Part shown: positions 1 to 12,262 of the stretch, one piece after another | Position numbering within the stretch: the first letter of the stretch is position 1 | Layout of the letters: every line of letters starts with the position of its first letter | DNA from: Diospyros lotus | Taxonomy: Eukaryota; Streptophyta; Magnoliopsida; Ericales; Ebenaceae | Assembly: GCF_014633365.1 (NCBI RefSeq) | Contig: NC_068339.1 | Location: 26,979,316 to 27,043,315, forward strand | DNA length: 64,000 nucleotides | Direction: 5' to 3' | Notes under the pieces: generated by a model | What the model was told of the DNA's origin: nothing | Database searches by the model: none | The model's input: only the letters and a program-made list of their open reading frames with translations | Translations under genes and position numbers: made by a program

Positions 1-1373
1 ACTTACAACTTGCAAGCCACCATCCCATGGGGCTATCCCTTACCTTATTCTTGAATCTTCCAATCTTCATTTCAAGAGAGCTCCCATCATCATCTTCTCC
101 CATCTAAGATGACATTCCAACAAGAACTTACTTTGCATACAAAGAAAACCAAAATAAAGAGAAGAAAATTGGATCTTACCTTGACCCCTTACTTCTTCTT
201 CTTCACCTTTTCCTCCATGGGAGATTTCTTTCTCTCTCTTTCTTTCCTCCTTCTTCTTCTTCTTCTCTTTTCTTTACTCATTGGAAGGCTTCTCCTTCCA
301 AGCTCTACAAATGGAGAAAAGTTTGAGCATAAAGCCATCTTTCTCTTTTTATACTCATTTCTAACATTTCAAGAATAAATCCTCATCATTGGATCTTTCC
401 CACTTTATGAGAGAAAATCTCATCCCTCCAAAGAAGCACAATCCAAGTGTTTTTTGTCTTCTTTAATCCCATCCATTGGATTTTAATTACCTTTCAAGAG
501 AAGATCTCAACCTTCAATTACAAGCACAATCCATGCCATTTGGTCTTCTTAAATCTCCACCCTTAGATTTCTTTTCCCTTCTTCAAGACTAAATCCCTAC
601 CATTCAAGAAAACACAATCCATGTGCTCCTTGACTTTTAATCTCAACCCTTGGAAATTCAAGACCATTTCTCCACCCTTGATCTTGTCTTTAAATCTCAA
701 AATAGGATTTCTTTTCTATTTATTTAACTTGGTCACTCTCCAACCATCACATGAGAGACCAATTTTGAAAGACATAAATACTTTCTTATGCATTTAAATA
801 AATCTCATATTTTCCAAGGCATTAATGGTGACCATTTACCATTTTGTTTTGGATTTTCTTTAATCCAAATTATCATGCCTCTCATTAAATGCTTGAAAGA
901 CCATTTATCATTTCTTTTGTATTTAATTAAATCACCCCAATTATACTTGAACCACAAAATGCCAAGTGTCACCACAAGACACTAACCTTGGCTTCCAAGT
1001 TTAATCTCATCTCTCCAAGTGGCATTACCACATTAATTCATAACTTAGGGAAAATATAATTATTCTCCTCCAATAATTTAAGATCCACCATTTTTCCTAT
1101 CTCCAAAATTAAATTTCCTTTATGGAATTAAATTCTAAATTCCCAATTACCCCTTGTGAATTTATTAATCCCATATATCTCCACATAAACACCAAATTAG
1201 GATTTTATTCACTTACATACCTAATTCCACATAGGAATTATTTCCAATTTACCAAAATACCCCTCTCATAGGGCACCCTCAATCTCAAGGATCCAACACC
1301 TTCTCAAGGGCAATTTTAGAATTTTCTCACTTTCTTTCTCATTCTTTTAACACCTGTAACACCGGGTGTTACA
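1..1373 (-). repeat. End of a reversed LTR (Ty3/gypsy-like), left part off window
   Basis: AT-rich, pyrimidine-rich sequence with no credible gene. It ends in CCGGGTGTTACA, followed by a C-run that would be a polypurine tract on the minus strand. This fits the start of a 3' LTR (TGTAAC.. on the minus strand) of a reversed gypsy element. The CTT/TTC-rich stretch at 190-290 resembles the leader region of the other LTRs here. The open frames inside it are low-complexity and not genes. The other LTR boundary is not visible, so the class is an inference. Confidence 0.5.
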
Positions 1374-1529
1374 ACCCCCCCTGCCCGCTGTCGTTGATGG
1401 TCGCCTCTCCGCACCGTTGATGGTCGCTTCCCCCTTCATGGTGGCGAACACACACACATACACACGTAGACATATACATATTCTCACACACTGTTAATAT
1501 TACTTACACCGTGCCTTTAGGCACGCTAG
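1374..1529 (+). mobile_element. Helitron 3'-terminal fragment
   Basis: The hairpin CGTGCCTTTAGGCACG (1510-1525) is directly followed by CTAG (1526-1529) and then T. The same 16-base hairpin sits near the end of the complete Helitron at 18829-23054, so both belong to one family. A 5' TC end was not found, so only the terminus is claimed. The segment also holds a short GC-rich repeat (GTTGATGGTCGC twice, about 1394-1428). Confidence 0.55.
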
Positions 1530-3796
1530 TGTATATACAATGTTCTAGTGATTTTTAGGCTTACCTCAATAATGCGAATAGTATTAAGGTCACACACATC
1601 GCGAATAACAACATTAACATTTCTTTCTTAAAGAAATCGAACCTATACATATAAACACTTTAGAGTGATAAATAAAACTTTATACACATAAATAAAAAAA
1701 ATTAGTAAACGGAATTGATATTACGGTTCAGTGCAAGTCTCCATCCACAAGTATGAGAAAAAAATATTTTATTAAAATAAAATTAGATATGATAAGTTTA
1801 AGCAAAAAATAGACCTTACATTACAAGAGAGGTACTTAAATTTATGTGAAGAAAAAAAAAAAAAAAACCTTACTTGACTAAAAATAGTGATATTGTCCAT
1901 AACTATTCTAAAAATGTTTGGTTATATAATAAGAGTTAATATGGATTTCATTGGCAATGAAATGTTATTTCCAAATCAGTTGCTACCAAATCAAATAATA
2001 AAATTTAATATTTTATTTAAATAAAAAACTGCCATGGATAGTAAATATTTAATGGGTTACAATCAAGAGGAGAAAAAAAAAATATAAACCAAAATGATAG
2101 AAGGCCAACCCAATCTTTAGAATAGATGCATCTTTAGAATAAATGATAAAATTAAAATCGGAGCACAATTTTATAGAAATGAAATTAAAACCAAAATCAA
2201 AACTTAGTATGAATAATTATCATTTGCAAAGTCCAAACATAGAGGCAACTAAAGTAATACGCACACATATACATTCACCAGAATTTTTTAAAATACAACA
2301 TAGAATATTATACTCCCTTAAAAAGGTGCAAAAAAAAAAAAAGCATAATAATGCTACACATAAATGTTAAAATGATTCCTTTCTTTTTAGAATGACACAA
2401 CACATACATTTGAATGGTACATTTTTTTTTTTTTTGAGTGTGAGTTTAACAAATCACCCTCACTTTCTTTTTAAATTTTTCCAAACAAACAATCCCTTCT
2501 CTCTCAAACTAATGTTTTAGAGAGGTCCACAATAAATCACCCTCACTCTCACAACAATTGTCGCCACTGCCATTGACTACGACACATGGGTAAGAACAAT
2601 TTAAGTAAGATGATATAATGTGAAAAATTAACACATGATACTTTTAAATACTTTTAAGAATAGTTTAATTAAAAATAAAATGGCACTCATTATTTTCTAT
2701 GCCATGTATTCACAGTTAATGAGAAATTAGCATTTAGATTGAAGTTTTCCAATTTGATTGGGCTTGATGTTTTTCAGGTATGATGATGATAATAATAATT
2801 TTATTTTTAACATAATTTTAAATTTAAAATCAAAAAATAAAGAAATCGTCCTACATAAATTACGAGGGTTATTTTTGTATTTATTTTTGTATTTTATAAA
2901 GAAATTGTTTTTAGTTATTTAGAATTATAAGAGAGGTACTTAAATTCATTGCAAAGTATTCTAAACTCGTCCTAAATCTTAAAAATAAATTGAATTGTGC
3001 TTAGGTTATGGACTTATTGGCCTTTTAATTTCTTTAGAGGTTAATTAAGATTTTGCTTGAGTTTATAAATTGATTAGGGTTAGTAGTTAAATTTCTTTAT
3101 TCTTTTCTATTTTTCCTTTTAAATTATTATTTTTCGTTACTTTTTTCCACTTAAAGACTAAGTTTGATATTTTTCTTTATTTTATTTATTTTTATTTTTT
3201 TTCCTTCCTCTTCTTCTTCATGCGTACAGCCGCCGCTGATTAGTGCCGCCTGGGCCTCCTCTGGCCATCGTTGCAGCCAGCCTTGCCACTGTCGGCCGCC
3301 TCTGATCGCCATGAGCCACCGCAGCTGGTCCCCTACGTCTCCAACCATTGACCGCCGCAGCTGCTTCAGCCATTGCCGTCCACCGATGCTCCTGACCACT
3401 TCACCGCGGCTGCCTTCCACCTCCGTTGAGACCCCAACCAACTTCCATAACAAGCCACCACTACTGCATGGCCGCCCCTGCTGCTAGTTCACCCCTTACA
3501 AACTGCTGGTTCGCCCCTGTCGCTGGTATAGATATATATATATATATAGATATTTGTGGCTGTGTGTATATGAAAGATGGCCTATGTGTATATATATATA
3601 TATATGTGGCTGTGTGTGTATGAAAGATGGTTGCGCCGTGGGTGTGTTTGGAAGGAAGATGGCTGCGTTATGCATGGCTATGGGCAGGAAAATTTTTAAT
3701 TAATCCCAGCCATCAATCCATCAGAAATTGATCCGAGCCATTGAAATGTCTCCCATTTGAGACATTTTCAAAAACCATCATGTTTTATTATATAGA
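1530..3796 (-). mobile_element. Helitron-like element, reversed, left end unclear
   Basis: Read on the minus strand, the right end starts TCTATATAATAAAACATGAT at 3796. This matches the 5' end of the Helitron at 18829 (TCTATATAATAAAGCAAG) and the matching continues for roughly 100 bases. A second matching block lies at 2180-2240 against the reverse complement of 22395-22470. It carries a GC-rich patch (3220-3530) rich in GCCGCC-type codons, with open frames on both strands that look like low-complexity or captured fragments. The expected 3' hairpin on this strand was not found, so the left limit is a guess. No Rep/helicase is encoded. Confidence 0.5.
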
Positions 3797-5579
3797 TATA
3801 TATATATATTTTGGGTAACGGTGGTTCAGCTGGAAATGGGCAACTAACGTATATACGTATATATATATATATGGTCACTAGTTATTTGGTTAGAATAGGG
3901 GCAACGAATAATGTATATATGTACATATATATATATATATACGCAGGTCACTAGTAAGTTGAAACAGGGGCAATGCACGATGTTTTATATATATGTAAAT
4001 TATTCAAATAATGCATGGGGGGGGGTTTCGGATAGCATGAATGTGTATTTAAATATGGGTCACGGTTCACATAGGCACAATACATCAAACATAGTATATA
4101 CGTGTATGTATATATATAGTCACTAGTTGCTGGTTGGGCTAGTTTAGGGGGAAACCAAGAATAGTGAGGATATATATATATATATATGTACACATATATA
4201 TTGGTGGGTCTTGGGTTCGCTAGAATAAGGGAACCGAACAGGGGCGTACATATATAAATAAAGTGGGTCACTAGGTTTCTTTGTTGAATAGGGGAGCATC
4301 CGAATGGAGTGAGTGTATATACATATATATATTGCAAATGGGTCACGGTAGGTTGTTGATTCAAGGCAATCGAACATAGTGTATACATAAATGGTTCAGA
4401 GAGTGTAGCTACATATATATATTTACTAACTCATGAACAGAGAGCAGCAAAATTAAATAAAACTTCGCTGTAATTAGGAAGAAAATGCCATTCACAGGAA
4501 AAGGATGGGGTGATGCGAGTCCCCGCTGTGCCTTCAACAAGATTGTGTATATATATATATATATATAAAGCTTCCTTATGAGATAGAACAGAGCAATAGG
4601 GAGACAAATACACATATATATATATAAACTCACAATCGAGAGGGCTAGGGAAACTTGCACAAGGATGAGATAAGATACAGGGAGATTTGCATGATATTAA
4701 AGGGAGAATGAGGAAAGAAACTTGCCTGAAGAAGTCGCTCCAATAGAGGAGAAGCTGGAACTCTGCCTCTGAAGCTCCAGTCGCCAACAACATATGGGAG
4801 GAGGAGAAGAAGAGGTATGAAATAGAAAAAGGGCACGGAGAATTGGAGAGGAAGCAATGGAATAGTAAGAAAGGGAAGTATACGCACTGAAATAGGGGGA
4901 TTCGCACACAGTTGTTGCGGAAAAGAGGAAATGCGTACAGATTGCATGCCAACTCCATCAATTACAAAAATGCCCTTCCTTCCATATTATAGACAAAATA
5001 TCTAGGGGCTCTATTGACAAATGCTAACTTAATTGATTTTCCTTTTTTCCATTTCTTTATTACACCACTAATTCCATTATTTTCAAATTATTTATCACCA
5101 TGAGCCTAAGCCCAAACCAACAATTATATAGCCCACCTAATAAACCCATGAGCTCATTAATTAATTATGGTCTATTACATTATTTCCTAATTTCTAAAAA
5201 TTAGACTCATATACTTATTTTCACGATCACATGAACCATAATATAAAATTATACAATCCAAAATTATTTCTATGCCATCAGAGTAATTTATCATTAAATA
5301 TTAAAATACTTAGACCCACATTTAAAATACCATTAAGTAATAAAACACCTAGATCCATTCATAATATACTTAAAATTCTAACACATCTCAATGGTCCAAT
5401 TCATTTGGACTTTTCCCACATCTTTTAATCCTATTTGGATGGGCTTCCAAATTCTTATTTCCACTTACAATTTATTCCAAAAAAAAAAAACAAATTCAAT
5501 CCTCAATTAATTAAAGCAAAAAATTTTGAGCCTATAATAAAATACCTGAAAATGCCTAAACCCCTAATAGGTCATTACA
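3797..5579 (-). repeat. Left LTR of element B (3' LTR, truncated), reversed
   Basis: The segment is collinear with the right LTR copy at 18310-18828 plus 23055-24312, sharing the GGGTAACGGTGG block, the tetra-G blocks between TATATA runs, and the common end CCTAATRGGTCATTACA. It ends at 5579 in ATTACA, the reversed TGTAAT start. About 1.7 kb that is present in the right copy (16574-18308) is missing on the left, where the reversed Helitron abuts. Open frames here are TATA-repeat shadows. Confidence 0.75.
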
Positions 5580-5858
5580 ATTTCTCCCTCCTTCAAAGAA
5601 TTTGGTCCTCCAAATTCGGATCCGATTACACCTACGACTGAGAAGGAGATACCTCAACTCAACTTCAATGTCGCAAGTAGCCTTGACTAGACTATAACAT
5701 CATCACCGAAACGCTACCAACGAGCTCGACCTGTTATCTAGCACCACCTCATATGCAACATGCTCCCCAACCACAACGGTCTGAAAATCAAGGATGAGCT
5801 GGGGACCCTGCATGTACTTACTCCACATAGACACAAGAAAACTTTTATAAACATCGAC
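5580..5858 (-). pseudogene. 3' internal remnant of element B with polypurine tract
   Basis: Directly after the LTR comes a pyrimidine-rich tract (TTTCTCCCTCCTTC), which is the polypurine tract on the minus strand, and then the block AAAGAATTTGGTCCTCCAAA. The same arrangement occurs beside the LTR of element A at 40177-40215. The rest is decayed 3' pol or untranslated sequence with no open frame. The remainder of this internal region resumes at 13881, beyond the Athila-like insertion. Confidence 0.65.
5846..5858. repeat. 13-bp direct repeat flanking the Athila-like element (left)
   Basis: TATAAACATCGAC occurs immediately before the left LTR and again at 13881-13893 just after the right LTR. 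It is the target-site duplication candidate, and is much longer than the 4-6 bp normal for LTR elements. Confidence 0.7.
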
Positions 5859-7477
5859 TGATTGATGTTCAAAAATGTCAAAATTTTATTATATTTATAC
5901 CCCTAGCTTAATCTTAAAATTAGTTTTAATTGAATATTTATATGCAATTTGTGGTTACATGTAGGTTTAAAAAATTAATATGAAAAATATATATATATAA
6001 AATAAATAATAATAATAAAATAAATATAATATAATATATCATAATATATATAAATATAATACCTATATAAATATAAAACATATATATATCATATAAGTGC
6101 ATTCGTGAAGCATATATATAATATAATAAATAAGGATATAATATATCATATAATATATATAATATTATAACATATTATAATGTCTTGGCAGCCATGCGTG
6201 AAGCTCAATCCGATAATGCCAACATTCATTTGGATGCTTCACAACCCATTCGGATGGATGAAGTCCAAGTACTGTTGAAGATCAAACTCATTCGAATGAC
6301 TTGTCCCTCATCCGGATGTGCCCTCTCCAAACCGTTCAACGTTGTTTCAAGCACCATCATCGGAATCCCTTTTTGAAGATTTTGTCAGAGCACGCGCAAA
6401 TGACCGTGGTGGCATGCGACGTAATTTCTTCTTTGACCAGGGCCATTTGCAGAATATATACATATATATATCCATCGTCGACTTCAGCAAAAAAGCCCTC
6501 ATCCGCCATTTTAACCAGAATAAGGGGAAAAGCACACTGTTCTATTCCTTTCTTTTTGTTCTTAAATTCCAGTAGTTTTTTGTTTCTTCATGTTGTTCTA
6601 GTGTTCTTCATTTCAGTTACTTACATTCTGCAGTTTTCCTTTCTATTCTTTTCATTCTGTAACTTTAATTCATTATTCATCTACATTTCTCTAATTTTAA
6701 TTTCAGTATTTACATTCCAGAACTTTAATTCCTGTCTCTTTAATTTTTTTCTTTGGAGATGTGTGGCTAAGCTTAAACTTGGGCCAAGGCGAGGACAGTG
6801 TCTAATGCCATAGATTTCCCAAGATAGCTGAACTTCAAATGCATTACCAGAAACCTGATTTAATTTGAGTATTGCGCGTTCATTGAATCTTTGAATTTGG
6901 AGTGGAGCATAAGCCTAACTTAGAGTCTCCATGCCATGTATGGAGGTTACTTAAACTGGAGATGCTATCATATCCAAATCCAAATGGGTTATCTGATTAC
7001 TGCATATTAACTGTATTTTAATTTATAGTAGTTGCTTAACGTAGAATCTCTCATGCCATGTATGGAGATTGCTAGACCAAGAACTACCATCATCTTGAGA
7101 TGCATTTTAATATCAAAACCTCAAATTGATTCAGACATATATTTTTGGTACCTATCTATATGTTGGGAAGTTATGGAATTGGCACTGAACATTGCCTTGG
7201 CTTAAGACTTCTTACAGTTACAGTACTTCATTTTTTGTTCACTTAAAATCAAATGAATTGGTCTGACAACCTAATTTATATCGTGGCTCTATTTTCATTT
7301 TATTAACGATCTCCTAGTGAATCGACCTGGACTTTCCCAGAAAATTAAATTGTGCTACAGCGCACACTCGTACACTGGCGAGTATAAACGCCTTGTGCCT
7401 GCATGCTTGTTTCTTTCTTTGTTTATTTTGTATGTGTTTGTTTGAAATAAATGCACAAGGTTAAGCGCAGCCAATTT
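5859..7477 (+). repeat. 5' LTR of Athila-like element
   Basis: Starts TGATTGATG and ends near GCGCAGCCAATTT, just before the primer site. U3 is extremely AT-rich (5960-6180, TATA/AATA runs) and carries three relatives of the decamer CATTCGAATG (about 6225-6320). The R-U5 part (from about 6490) recurs in the LTRs at 57615-58993 and 59251-60815. Open frames inside are not genes. Confidence 0.85.
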
Positions 7478-7490
7478 TGGCGCTATTGCC
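7478..7490 (+). promoter_or_regulatory. Primer binding site, Asp-tRNA type (degenerate)
   Basis: TGGCGCTATTGCC matches the plant Athila/Tat consensus TGGCGCCGTTGCC at all but two positions. Its location directly after the LTR fixes the LTR boundary to within a few bases. Confidence 0.75.
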
Positions 7491-7640
7491 AAGGAGATCG
7501 GTGATGGAATTAGTGCTGCGAAAAAAAAATACAACTTAGTTTCTGTTAATTTTGTTGTTGTGTTATTAATACATGAGACATAGGTCAGGTAAGATTCATT
7601 GTTAGAATTCTTATCTGCATTTTAACGTTCATATTTAATT

Positions 7641-8633
7641 ATGTCTCAGTATCTTGATTACATGTCTGTGATTGGAAATGCTTTTGGTTATCACGATCCC
7701 ATTGAGCAAATTGTTTCCAGACCCTTTGAGGATTACCCAAACCTTCCTAGGCAACCAACTCCATCCTACACCACACTTCCTATTGTTCCCCATGATTTTA
7801 ATGACGACCCTAGTGCGACATTGGATTATTTAACTCCGAAGGTGGAGTGGTTAGAGTTTTAGAATTTTCAAAATTTAAGTGAGGTTAGGTGTTTGGTGTG
7901 CGAGTCTTCAAATCATCAAACAGATGATTGTCCTACCATACCTGTTCTCAAGAAATTTTTGAATAGGGAGCCATCTGATTTTTAGACACACCACAGTGAG
8001 GAGAGGTTTCCTTTTAACCATTTGAATCATCCATGGAACAATGACTCTGTGTTCCAATCTCATGAACCTTTTCCTCCATCACCTCACCAATTTGAATTAG
8101 AGCAAGGGTTTGCATCCGATGTTTATCAGTCTCCATATGAGAAATCTTTAGAGGATACCCTTCAGGAGTTCATGGAAGGTCAAAAAGTTTTTGAGCAAAT
8201 GGCCGAACTTCAAGAACAAACCATTAGGGCCATAAGTGACATTTTAGAACAACTGACCTTGTTGACAGAGATCTTGAGCATGAGTGATCCGGGTGAGTTT
8301 CCAACCCAACCTAATCAAGATTCTATAGGTCAATGTGTTTGGGAGGAACTTTCGTCCAGTGATACCATTTTAGAAGAAGAAGTCTGGGAGGAGGATGAGG
8401 ATAAGATCCAAAAGTTGAAATGTCAAGATGACATAGGTCTATCCACATTTGAGCCTAACTTTTTGTCCTTTAGGTTGGTTTATGTAGGGGATCAAATTAA
8501 ACCAGACATGTGTGAGGTGTTTGTGCAAATTGATATGCCACATTCTGATGTAATAGATCCAACACCTCTGAATGAAACATTTTCAAAAGATGGTCGTGCT
8601 TTAAATAAGAAAAATCCAATTGCATCATTTTGA
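7641..8633 (+). pseudogene. gag remnant (zinc knuckle and C-terminal part), Athila-like
   Basis: One frame of 331 codons runs from ATG at 7641 to the stop at 8633, broken only by TAG at 7861 and 7983. A perfect CX2CX4HX4C zinc knuckle (C-LV-C-ESSN-H-QTDD-C) lies between the two stops, followed by an acidic, Gln/Glu-rich C-terminal region including a probable coiled-coil stretch around 8160-8290. The knuckle binds retroelement RNA in the virus-like particle. The protein is much shorter than an Athila gag: only 163 bases separate the primer site from this ATG, so the capsid part is missing. Both stops could come from CAG by C-to-T change. No pol follows. Identification rests on the knuckle and its position; I am fairly sure it is gag-derived. 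Confidence 0.7.
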
Positions 8634-9044
8634 AAATAATGTTCTAAGTGGTTTAAAGCATGTAATCATTGATGTGATTTGAAGTGCAACCACTTATTTG
8701 ATCCTTAACTGGAAGAAGAGGAAAAAGCAATAGGAAAAAATAATAAGAATAAAAGGCTATTAGTTCTGCCTTCATGTAGTTGTTTTTGATTTTGAATGTG
8801 TGTTTTTGTTTTGTTAGAAAGTTTTTTTTTTTTTGTAAGTTTGGCATTCCTCTTTAACATTCACTAGTTTATGCTTCTTTTTTTTAGTTCAGTTTTTGAC
8901 ATCCACAATGAGCATATGGATCTTTTCTGCATTGAAGACACCAGGTACTCCTAATCTCAACTTTTTATCGTGTCTAAGCATATTTCACCATCCAAGTATT
9001 CTTAATTTTTATGTGTTATTGTGTTTAAGAACAATACACAATCC
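8634..9044 (+). other. Non-coding spacer between gag remnant and internal polypurine tract
   Basis: No open frame of note. The end (ACTCCTAATCTCAAC..AAGTTGGGGGG) aligns loosely with the reversed element near 62265-62320, which marks both as the same part of related elements. Confidence 0.5.
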
Positions 9045-9060
9045 AAGTTGGGGGGTGAGG
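9045..9060 (+). promoter_or_regulatory. Internal polypurine tract
   Basis: AAGTTGGGGGGTGAGG closely resembles the terminal tract at 12250-12262 and the tract at 62265-62277 of the related reversed element. A second internal tract is a candidate extra plus-strand priming site. Confidence 0.6.
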
Positions 9061-9228
9061 TATAATTGATTCATGCTTAATTGTGGTTATTTGTTTGATT
9101 TATTTTTGATAAAAAAAATATATTTGCTGGTTTTTGATGTGTTTATTTTTCTTAGTATTATGTGGCTTTGTTAAATAGGTTTCAACAATTCTACTTCTTT
9201 TGAAAAAAAAAAAAAAAAAATTGAGCTC

Positions 9229-10690
9229 TGCAGCATTCGAATAAATTCTAGCACATTCAAATGGCCTATAAGTCCTTAGTGCGCATTTTTCCAAAACCAT
9301 TCGAATGTCCTCGAAGTTATTCAAATGTCCATGAAATTCATTCGAATGTCAGCACTGTTGCATTCGAATGACCAGCTAAATCTCTTCACAAATGAGATTA
9401 CTGTTTAAAATTCATTCGAATGAATTTTACTTACATTCGAATGAGGCGTCCATTTCTTAAAAATCTCTCAGCGCACATTCGAATAACCTTTTAGCCATTC
9501 GAATATCCTTTCAGTCATTTGAATGATGCGTTGTTGCATTAGAATGCCTTTCACAAAATTTCAAAAAAATTGAACCCTAGCGTCAAATTCATTCGGATGA
9601 ATTTCCTTCATATTCGAATGCCTCAACTAGCATTCGAATGAATTTGCGATAGTTTCTGCAAAAAAAAAAAAAATTGCAACCCTATTTCATGTTTACCCAT
9701 GAGCATGCTTAACTCTATTTTGATTTTGTTTAATTGTGTGGTCGTGTTATTTAAAAAAAAAAATGTATAATAATAATTTTAAAAAAATATAGTTTCTGTT
9801 TAATTTTGTTTGTGTGACTTTCTGTTTGTGTTATATAAAAACATTCGAATGCAAGTTTTTATTTGTGTGTTTTTGTTTCTATTTGAGTTTTTGTTTGTGT
9901 TATTATATAATAAATAAAAAGAAAAAAAATATTTCCGTTGTGTTTTAGTGTCTCAATTTGAGTGTTTAATTTTATTTGTTCGTGTGTTTTTTTGTTTGTG
10001 TTATATAAAAAAAAATTAAAAAAAATTTAAAAAAAATAAATTTTGGCTCACATTTGAATGTGTGCTTACTCATTCGAATGTCTTGGAGGTCATTTGAATG
10101 AGTTGCAGTTACATTCAAATGACTCAATGAAAGCAAGAAGAAAATGTACAGAAAAAGAAAAACCATTCGAATGACCTCATTTTCATTCGAATATGCATGA
10201 AATTCATTCTAATGACCTGTACAAATCCTTCACAAATTGAGTTACTGTTTAAAATTCATCCAAATGAATTTTGTTCTCATTCGAATGATCTTAATAAAAA
10301 ATAATAATAAATAAATAAATTAAAATAAAAAATACAAATTAAAAAAAAAATCTTTTTGATCAAATGCATCACTTAAAAGTAAAAATATTAAAAATAATAA
10401 TAAAAATAAAATAAAATAAAATAAAAACAAACTAGAAAAATCAATGCAAATGTTATTCCTATAGCAAACAAATTACTTAAAAAATAAATAAAATAAATAA
10501 AATAAATAAAAAATATTTATAAAAAAAGTAATTAAAAAAAATTAATAAATTCATTCAAACCTCATGTAACATTCGAATGAAACCTTTAAAAAATTAAAAA
10601 AATCAAATAATTTTTTTAAAAAAAAATTAAAAAAAGAGAGAAAAAAATGAAGAATCAATTCAGATGAGCTTCTTGTAGCATCCGAATACA
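9229..10690. repeat. Array of dispersed CATTCGAATG palindromes
   Basis: About 28-30 copies or one-to-two-base variants of the perfect palindrome CATTCGAATG occur, densest at 9229-9640 and 10050-10290, with sparser copies to 10690. Variants include CATTTGAATG, CATTCAAATG, CATTCGGATG and CATCCGAATA. Spacing is irregular (about 15-60 bp), and between motifs the sequence is mostly unrelated. The block GTTACTGTTTAAAATTCAT, or a close variant, occurs twice. There is no coding potential. From about 10290 to 10780 the array fades into A-rich low-complexity sequence. Confidence 0.85.
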
Positions 10691-12249
10691 TCAATTAAAA
10701 ATAAAAAAATAATAAAAATAAAAAAATAATTAAAAAATTAAAAAAATTAAAAAATAATAAAAAGAAAAAAATTAGGATTCTTTTGTTCCTTTTTACTCCT
10801 ACAATTATCCTACATATGTATATATTTTTTTTGTTTGAGAATTAATATACTTTCATTGATGCTTATTCTATTGCATTAGATTTTTATGCTGTTAGCTAAT
10901 TTGAGTTTGCAATTGAGGCATGAGTATGATGATTTCTTATTTGAACACATGAATGTATAGGATTTAGAATGAGTGATCTGTATGCATAGATTGTTATTTG
11001 ATTGGAAAATTGTCTCGGATATGAAATCTATTGAAATAGTAATTAATTGGTTAATGCACTGCATGATTCCTCAACTTAAGTGGAGACTATTTACCTAGTG
11101 TGAGAAATTGAGCCTATTAAATGTTCTTTCTGAGTGAATAAATGTTTACTCTAGTTGCAGTTTTCCTTGCCTCTCATGTTTTTCAATAGCTTCATTAGAC
11201 TACTTTGCTTTGAATGCCAAAAATGTCAATGAAAGAATTAAACTGGTTTCAAATTCTAAATTTGATGATTGAGTGAAAGTGTATCATAGGAGGTGATAGT
11301 GGAATTCTTTTGTTGAAAATTTGAGCCTGTTAACCTAATTTTTTTTTTCTATTATTTTCCCTTATTAGTCCTATTGAGCCAATTAAATTATTTCTTTTCT
11401 TATTACCCTCATTTTATCCTAAATCGTGTAAATACTTGCCCTACCTAATGTGTTCGGGAAATAGTCTATCTTAGTACTGAAAAAAAAAGAAAAAAAAATA
11501 ATGAAAAAAAAAACTCCCATCTATTCAATAAAAAGTTGATTTGAAGATGTATGCTTTCATTGTGTTGACTCATTTTTTTTTGTCAAATTCAAATTAAAAA
11601 AAAAACAAAAAATAGAAAGAAAAAAAATGAAAAAAAAAATGAAAATGAGAATCTGCTTAAATAGAATTATTTCCAGAGATACATTCCTTGGAATCCTTTA
11701 TCCTTTCTTTGTTAACCCATTTACCCCTAAACCACGTTACAACCCGATATGCAATCACTCTAGATCCTATGACACATGGAAGCTTGAGATTTGAATTTTA
11801 GAATTGAAATTTTGTTTAATATCTGGAGTTGTGCATTGGTGCATTATTCTGATCATGAAGTTATGTCAAAATCCCTCTTTTTTCATTAAAGTCCATTTTT
11901 CATTTTAGGATGACACCGATTTGAATTTGTTTTGCATTTGCTTTTATTACGATGCATCCCAAAGAGTAGCCATGAGGGATCATTTTTTTTTTTGGAGTGT
12001 ACACCTGAGAGGGGTTGAAGTCAAAGCTTAGAGGTTGTAATGCGAGTGTGCTAATTTATTTTATTGCTTTTTCTATGATTAAGTGTCCAATGACGAAAAT
12101 CTGACAAAGAATGCTCAATTGCGTGTTAGAGTAGCTTATTCTTGTTTTATAAATTTTGGTTTCAAATTTGAAATTTAAACATTAATGTTGATGTTGTGAA
12201 TAAAAATTGGCCAGTATAAAATCCGATTGCTATGGGACTATCAATGTTT
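10691..12249 (+). other. Non-coding 3' half of Athila-like element
   Basis: No gene is visible. Conserved blocks shared with the reversed element at 60830-62260 include CTCAACTTAAGTGGAGAC (11070), ACTTTGCTTTGAATGCC and TTTTGGTTTCAAATTTGAAA (12150). This shows it is a family-specific untranslated region rather than random sequence. It contains several poly-A and poly-T runs. Confidence 0.6.
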
Positions 12250-12262
12250 AAGTTGGGGGGTG
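12250..12262 (+). promoter_or_regulatory. Terminal polypurine tract
   Basis: AAGTTGGGGGGTG lies immediately before the 3' LTR, as required for plus-strand priming. Confidence 0.8.

Noticed and set aside
3151..3487. Overlapping open frames on both strands (about 100 codons) in a GC-rich patch
   Set aside because: Low-complexity Cys/Trp/Arg- or Pro/Ser-rich translations in both directions, inside a Helitron; no family motif. Treated as a possible captured fragment, not a gene.
6301..6813. 170-codon frame, repeated at 12694-13215
   Set aside because: Duplicated only because it lies in the two LTRs; the translation is Phe/Ser-rich from pyrimidine tracts and starts in U3.
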